A stretch of 9,018 nt of DNA from an uncultured Collinsella sp. GTDB lineage: Bacteria; Actinomycetota; Coriobacteriia; Coriobacteriales; Coriobacteriaceae. The notes beneath the pieces were generated by a model. That model had not been told where the DNA came from and searched no databases. It was given only the letters and a program-made list of their open reading frames with translations. The stretch covers positions 1 to 9,018 of the forward strand of contig CABUUB010000069.1 of the NCBI GenBank assembly GCA_902494625.1, written 5' to 3'. This document shows, piece by piece, positions 6,515-9,018 of this stretch. Position 1 is the stretch's first letter. The number at the start of each line of letters is the position of its first letter. Both the position numbers and the translations under genes were made by a program.

Positions 6515-7522
6515 ATGAATGTTGCGCTGATTGGCTCCGGCTCCTGGGGAACCGCCGTCGCCGGCCTTGCCGCCGCGCGAGCCGAGCGCGTGACCATGTG
6601 GGCCCATAGCGAGCAGACGGCCGCCGGTATTAACGGCGAGCACCGTAATCCCCGCTATCTTGTGGACTACGTGCTGCCGGAAAACGTTGTCGCCACGACG
6701 GATCTGGCCCAGGCGCTCGACGGCGCCGAGGCCATCATCTTTGCCGTGCCTTCGACGCACCTGCGCGACGTCTGCCACCAGGCGGCGCCGTTCATCGCGG
6801 ACGAGACGCCGGTTCTTTGCCTCACCAAGGGCATCGAGCCCGAGTCCGGCCTGCTCATGAGCGAGGTCATTGCCAGCGAGATCGGCAACGTGTCGCGCGT
6901 TGCGGCGCTCTCGGGCCCCAACCATGCCGAGGAGATCTGCCGCGGCGGGCTTTCGGCCGCCGTCATCGCCAGTGAAGACAAGCAGGTGGGGGAGACCTTT
7001 AAGGAGCTGCTGCTTTCCACGACCTTCCGTATCTACCTGTCGCAGGATATGACCGGCGTCGAGGTCTGCGGCGCCATGAAAAACGTCATCGCCATTGTAT
7101 GTGGCATCTCTGCCGGTTCGGGTGCGGGCGACAACACGCTTGCCCTCATCATGACGCGCGGTCTGGCCGAGATCAGCCGCCTGGTGCACGCCCGCGGCGG
7201 CCAGGCCATGACCTGCATGGGGCTTGCCGGCATGGGTGACCTTATCGCTACCTGCACTTCGGAGCATTCGCGCAACCGCACCTTTGGCTTCGAGTTTGCC
7301 CACGGCGTTTCGCTCGACGAGTACCAGGCGCGCACGCATATGGTGGTCGAAGGTGCCGTCGCGGCACGCAGCGTCAGTGAGCTCGCCCGTTCACTGGGCG
7401 TAGACATTCCGCTCACCTTTGCCGTGGAGCAAACGCTCTACAACGGTGTTACTTTGGATAGGGCGCTCGAGATTCTCACCGATCGCGTCCCCTCTCAAGA
7501 GTTCTACGGACTCACCGACTAG
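6515..7522 (+). CDS. gpsA: Glycerol-3-phosphate dehydrogenase [NAD(P)+]
   Basis: Cytosolic enzyme reducing dihydroxyacetone phosphate to sn-glycerol 3-phosphate, the backbone for phospholipids. The 335-residue protein starts at once with the Rossmann dinucleotide-binding motif GSGSWGTA (7-14). SGPNHAEE is at 133-140, in the position of the family's SGPSxAxE. The catalytic lysine is Lys189 in GAMKNVIAI. The substrate-binding region has DNTLALIMTRGLAE (206-219) and GLAGMGDLIATCTSEHSRN beginning at 236. Length and motif order are typical, and I see no missing residue. AGGAG at 6504-6508, overlapping the plsY stop codon, is six bases before the ATG and fixes the start. The plsY-gpsA pair directly after der is a common arrangement in Firmicutes. 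The next gene, rpe, follows after 18 bases. Confidence 0.97.
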   Translation: MNVALIGSGSWGTAVAGLAAARAERVTMWAHSEQTAAGINGEHRNPRYLVDYVLPENVVATTDLAQALDGAEAIIFAVPSTHLRDVCHQAAPFIADETPVLCLTKGIEPESGLLMSEVIASEIGNVSRVAALSGPNHAEEICRGGLSAAVIASEDKQVGETFKELLLSTTFRIYLSQDMTGVEVCGAMKNVIAIVCGISAGSGAGDNTLALIMTRGLAEISRLVHARGGQAMTCMGLAGMGDLIATCTSEHSRNRTFGFEFAHGVSLDEYQARTHMVVEGAVAARSVSELARSLGVDIPLTFAVEQTLYNGVTLDRALEILTDRVPSQEFYGLTD

Positions 7523-7540
7523 CGCAGAAAGGCTACTACC

Positions 7541-8212
7541 ATGGGTTCCATCAAAATCGCTCCGTCCGTCCTTTCGGCCGACATGGCCAACCTCAAGGGC
7601 GAGCTCGACAAGATCGCCGGTGCCGACTACGTGCACTTCGACGTCATGGACGGTCACTTTACTGGCAACCTGACCTTTGGCGTTGACATCCTTAAGGCCG
7701 TCAAGCGCTCCACCGATGTACCGGTCGACGCGCACCTGATGGTGTCGAACCCCGACGAGACGGTCGATTGGTACGCAGACGCCGGTGCCGACATGATCAC
7801 CGTGCACTACGAGGCCTCCACGCACCTGCACCGCACGCTCACCCATCTGCAGCAGCGCGGCGTCAAGGCCGGTGTGGTGCTCAACCCCGCCACGCCCGTC
7901 TGCGTGCTCGAAAGCATCATCGACGTCGTCGATATGGTGCTGCTGATGAGCGTGAACCCTGGCTTTGGAGGCCAGAGCTTTATCCCCGGTACCATCGCCA
8001 AACTTCACGAGCTTACGGCCATGTGCGAGCGCCACGGCGTGTCGCCCCTGATCGAGGTCGATGGCGGTATCTCTTCCAAGAACATCGCCGAGGTCGTCAA
8101 GGCCGGCGCCAACGTGCTCGTAGCCGGCTCCGCCGTATTTAAGTCCGAAGATCCCGCCGCCGAGGTTGCACTGCTGCAGAAGTTGGGCAACGAGGCCGCA
8201 CAGGAGGCATAA
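7541..8212 (+). CDS. rpe: Ribulose-phosphate 3-epimerase
   Basis: Interconverts D-ribulose 5-phosphate and D-xylulose 5-phosphate in the non-oxidative pentose phosphate pathway. The 223-residue TIM barrel has the family residues in place: IAPSVLSAD at 6-14, HFDVMDGHF at 32-40 (metal ligand His32, catalytic Asp34), DAHLMV at 63-68 (His65), NPGFGGQSF at 139-147, EVDGGI at 172-177 (catalytic Asp174), and the phosphate-binding end VAGSAVF at 194-200. One stretch is unusual: after HFDVMDGHF the usual VPN..T.GP reads TGNLTFGVD, so the Pro residues of this loop are missing. The start at 7541 has AGAAAGG at 7526-7532, eight bases upstream. It stands between gpsA and a cysteine desulfurase gene, without obvious metabolic partners beside it. 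Specific activity on ribulose 5-phosphate, not a related sugar phosphate, is inferred from the family. Confidence 0.95.
   Translation: MGSIKIAPSVLSADMANLKGELDKIAGADYVHFDVMDGHFTGNLTFGVDILKAVKRSTDVPVDAHLMVSNPDETVDWYADAGADMITVHYEASTHLHRTLTHLQQRGVKAGVVLNPATPVCVLESIIDVVDMVLLMSVNPGFGGQSFIPGTIAKLHELTAMCERHGVSPLIEVDGGISSKNIAEVVKAGANVLVAGSAVFKSEDPAAEVALLQKLGNEAAQEA
8202..8207 (+). promoter_or_regulatory. Ribosome binding site of the cysteine desulfurase inside the end of rpe
   Basis: AGGAGG lies within the last codons of rpe (Gln-Glu-Ala), eleven bases before the ATG at 8219. The motif is strong but the spacing is a little long. The rpe stop and the next start are six bases apart, so coupled translation is likely. 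Confidence 0.65.
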
Positions 8213-8218
8213 ACCCTT

Positions 8219-9018
8219 ATGACCGCAGGTCAAAACCGCATACCCGTGAATCTTGACTATGCCGCCTCGACGCCCATGCGCGCCGAGGCGCTCCTTGCGC
8301 AGCGCGAATATGACGACAGCGAGCTTGCCGGCGTCAACCCCAACTCGCTGCATTCGCTCGGCCGCAAGGCCGCTGCGCGCCTAGAAGCGGCGCGTCGCGA
8401 GATTGCCCGCAGCTTTGGCGCGCGCGTCCGCCCATCCGAGATAATCCTGACCAACGGCGGCACCGAGGCAAACCAGCTGGCGCTGCTCGGTCTTGCCGAG
8501 GGCGCCCGTCAGCGCGATCGCAAGCGCGACCGCGTAATCGTGTCGGCGATCGAGCACGATTCGATCCTGGACAACCTTCCGCTGCTGCGTGCCGCCGGAT
8601 TTACCGTCGAGCTGGTGCAGCCCTGCCGTGCAGGTTATATTGAGCCTGCCGCGCTGAGCGACTTGCTCGGCGACGACGTGGCGCTCGTGAGCATCATGGT
8701 TGCCAACAACGAGACCGGCGTGGTGCAACCCATCCGCGAGCTGGCCGCCGCTGCACATGCTGTCGGCGCCTTGTTTCATACCGATGCCATCCAGGGCTAC
8801 TTGCATATTCCGCTCGATGTCACCGAGCTGGGCGTCGATGCCATGTCCGTCGCCGCCCACAAGATTGGCGGTCCCGTGGCATCCGGCGCGCTCTACGTTA
8901 AGACCCGCACCCCGCTGCGTCCCCGCATCTTTGGCGGCGGACAGGAAGCCGGTCGTCGTGCCGGCACGCAGGACCTGCGCACGCAGCTGGCCTTTGCCGC
9001 TGCCGCCCACACGCTGGC
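8219..9018 (+). CDS. Cysteine desulfurase (NifS/IscS family), 3' end cut off by the window
   Basis: PLP enzyme that removes sulfur from cysteine as an enzyme-bound persulfide for Fe-S clusters or tRNA thiolation. The first 266 residues are present. Family landmarks are LDYAASTP at 12-19, NPNSLHSLGRKA at 40-51, TNGGTEANQLAL at 78-89, the PLP-stacking His113 in IEHDSIL, ANNETGVVQPI at 162-172, PLP-binding Asp189 and Gln192 in HTDAIQ, the Schiff-base Lys215 in AAHKIGGP, and GGGQEAGRRAGT, which starts about 20 residues before the window ends. The catalytic Cys loop is outside the window, so activity and subgroup (IscS-like or SufS-like) cannot be judged. The motif spacing favours the NifS/IscS side. 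A charged insert (ARQRDRKRDR, 96-105) lies before the His113 strand. Upstream genes encode two likely Fe-S proteins. Its direct partner, possibly a tRNA thiolase or scaffold, would lie downstream and is not seen. Confidence 0.93.
   Translation, partial: MTAGQNRIPVNLDYAASTPMRAEALLAQREYDDSELAGVNPNSLHSLGRKAAARLEAARREIARSFGARVRPSEIILTNGGTEANQLALLGLAEGARQRDRKRDRVIVSAIEHDSILDNLPLLRAAGFTVELVQPCRAGYIEPAALSDLLGDDVALVSIMVANNETGVVQPIRELAAAAHAVGALFHTDAIQGYLHIPLDVTELGVDAMSVAAHKIGGPVASGALYVKTRTPLRPRIFGGGQEAGRRAGTQDLRTQLAFAAAAHTL

Noticed and set aside
5801..7339. A 512-codon open frame on the minus strand opposite plsY and gpsA
   Set aside because: It lies fully opposite two well-supported genes. Its translation is rich in Gly, Ala, Arg, His and Asp without any recognisable domain, as expected from the complement of GC-rich codons with few stops.
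7391..9010. Long minus-strand open frames opposite rpe (7391-8353) and the cysteine desulfurase (8381-9010)
   Set aside because: They are mirror frames of GC-rich coding sequence, without their own ribosome binding sites or recognisable products.
1..9018. A new defence, mobile or secondary-metabolite system
   Set aside because: Every reading frame on the + strand is accounted for by housekeeping families. There are no repeats, integrases, transposases, toxin-antitoxin pairs or cargo-like genes.

Overview
The window is a GC-rich, fully coding bacterial segment with ten genes in a row, all on the + strand. The gene at each end runs out of the window. The largest gap between genes is 66 bases and most junctions are 2 to 18 bases or overlap, so the sequence reads as one long housekeeping operon. 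No rRNA, tRNA, CRISPR array, insertion sequence, phage gene or convincing terminator is visible. Codon use looks even from end to end, with no sign of recent transfer.

The protein sequences and gene order fit a Coriobacteriia actinobacterium, most likely Collinsella or a relative. This is from memory of family and synteny patterns and not from a search. The order rluB-cmk-...-der recalls other Actinobacteria, while plsC-ispH after cmk and DUF512-der-plsY-gpsA recall Clostridia.

Layout: 1-655 RluB-type 23S rRNA pseudouridine synthase (5' end missing); 722-1408 cytidylate kinase (cmk); 1412-2140 1-acyl-glycerol-3-phosphate acyltransferase (plsC); 2143-3039 HMBPP reductase (ispH); 3042-4484 PDZ/radical-SAM-like/DUF512 protein of unknown function; 4495-5829 ribosome assembly GTPase Der; 5822-6505 acyl-phosphate glycerol-3-phosphate acyltransferase (plsY); 6515-7522 glycerol-3-phosphate dehydrogenase (gpsA); 7541-8212 ribulose-phosphate 3-epimerase (rpe); 8219-9018 cysteine desulfurase (3' end missing).

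How the genes fit together: GpsA makes sn-glycerol 3-phosphate, PlsY acylates it to lysophosphatidate, and PlsC makes phosphatidate. The window therefore encodes the whole route from DHAP to phosphatidate apart from PlsX, which supplies acyl phosphate. Cmk feeds the CTP pool needed for CDP-diacylglycerol. IspH makes isoprenoid precursors. RluB and Der act on the 50S ribosomal subunit. IspH and the DUF512 protein both need Fe-S clusters, and a cysteine desulfurase sits downstream.

I found no clearly new system. The least understood component is the DUF512 protein. The most specific oddities are a Glu in place of the motif I Asp of PlsC, a modified loop in Rpe, and the mixed actinobacterial/clostridial gene order.
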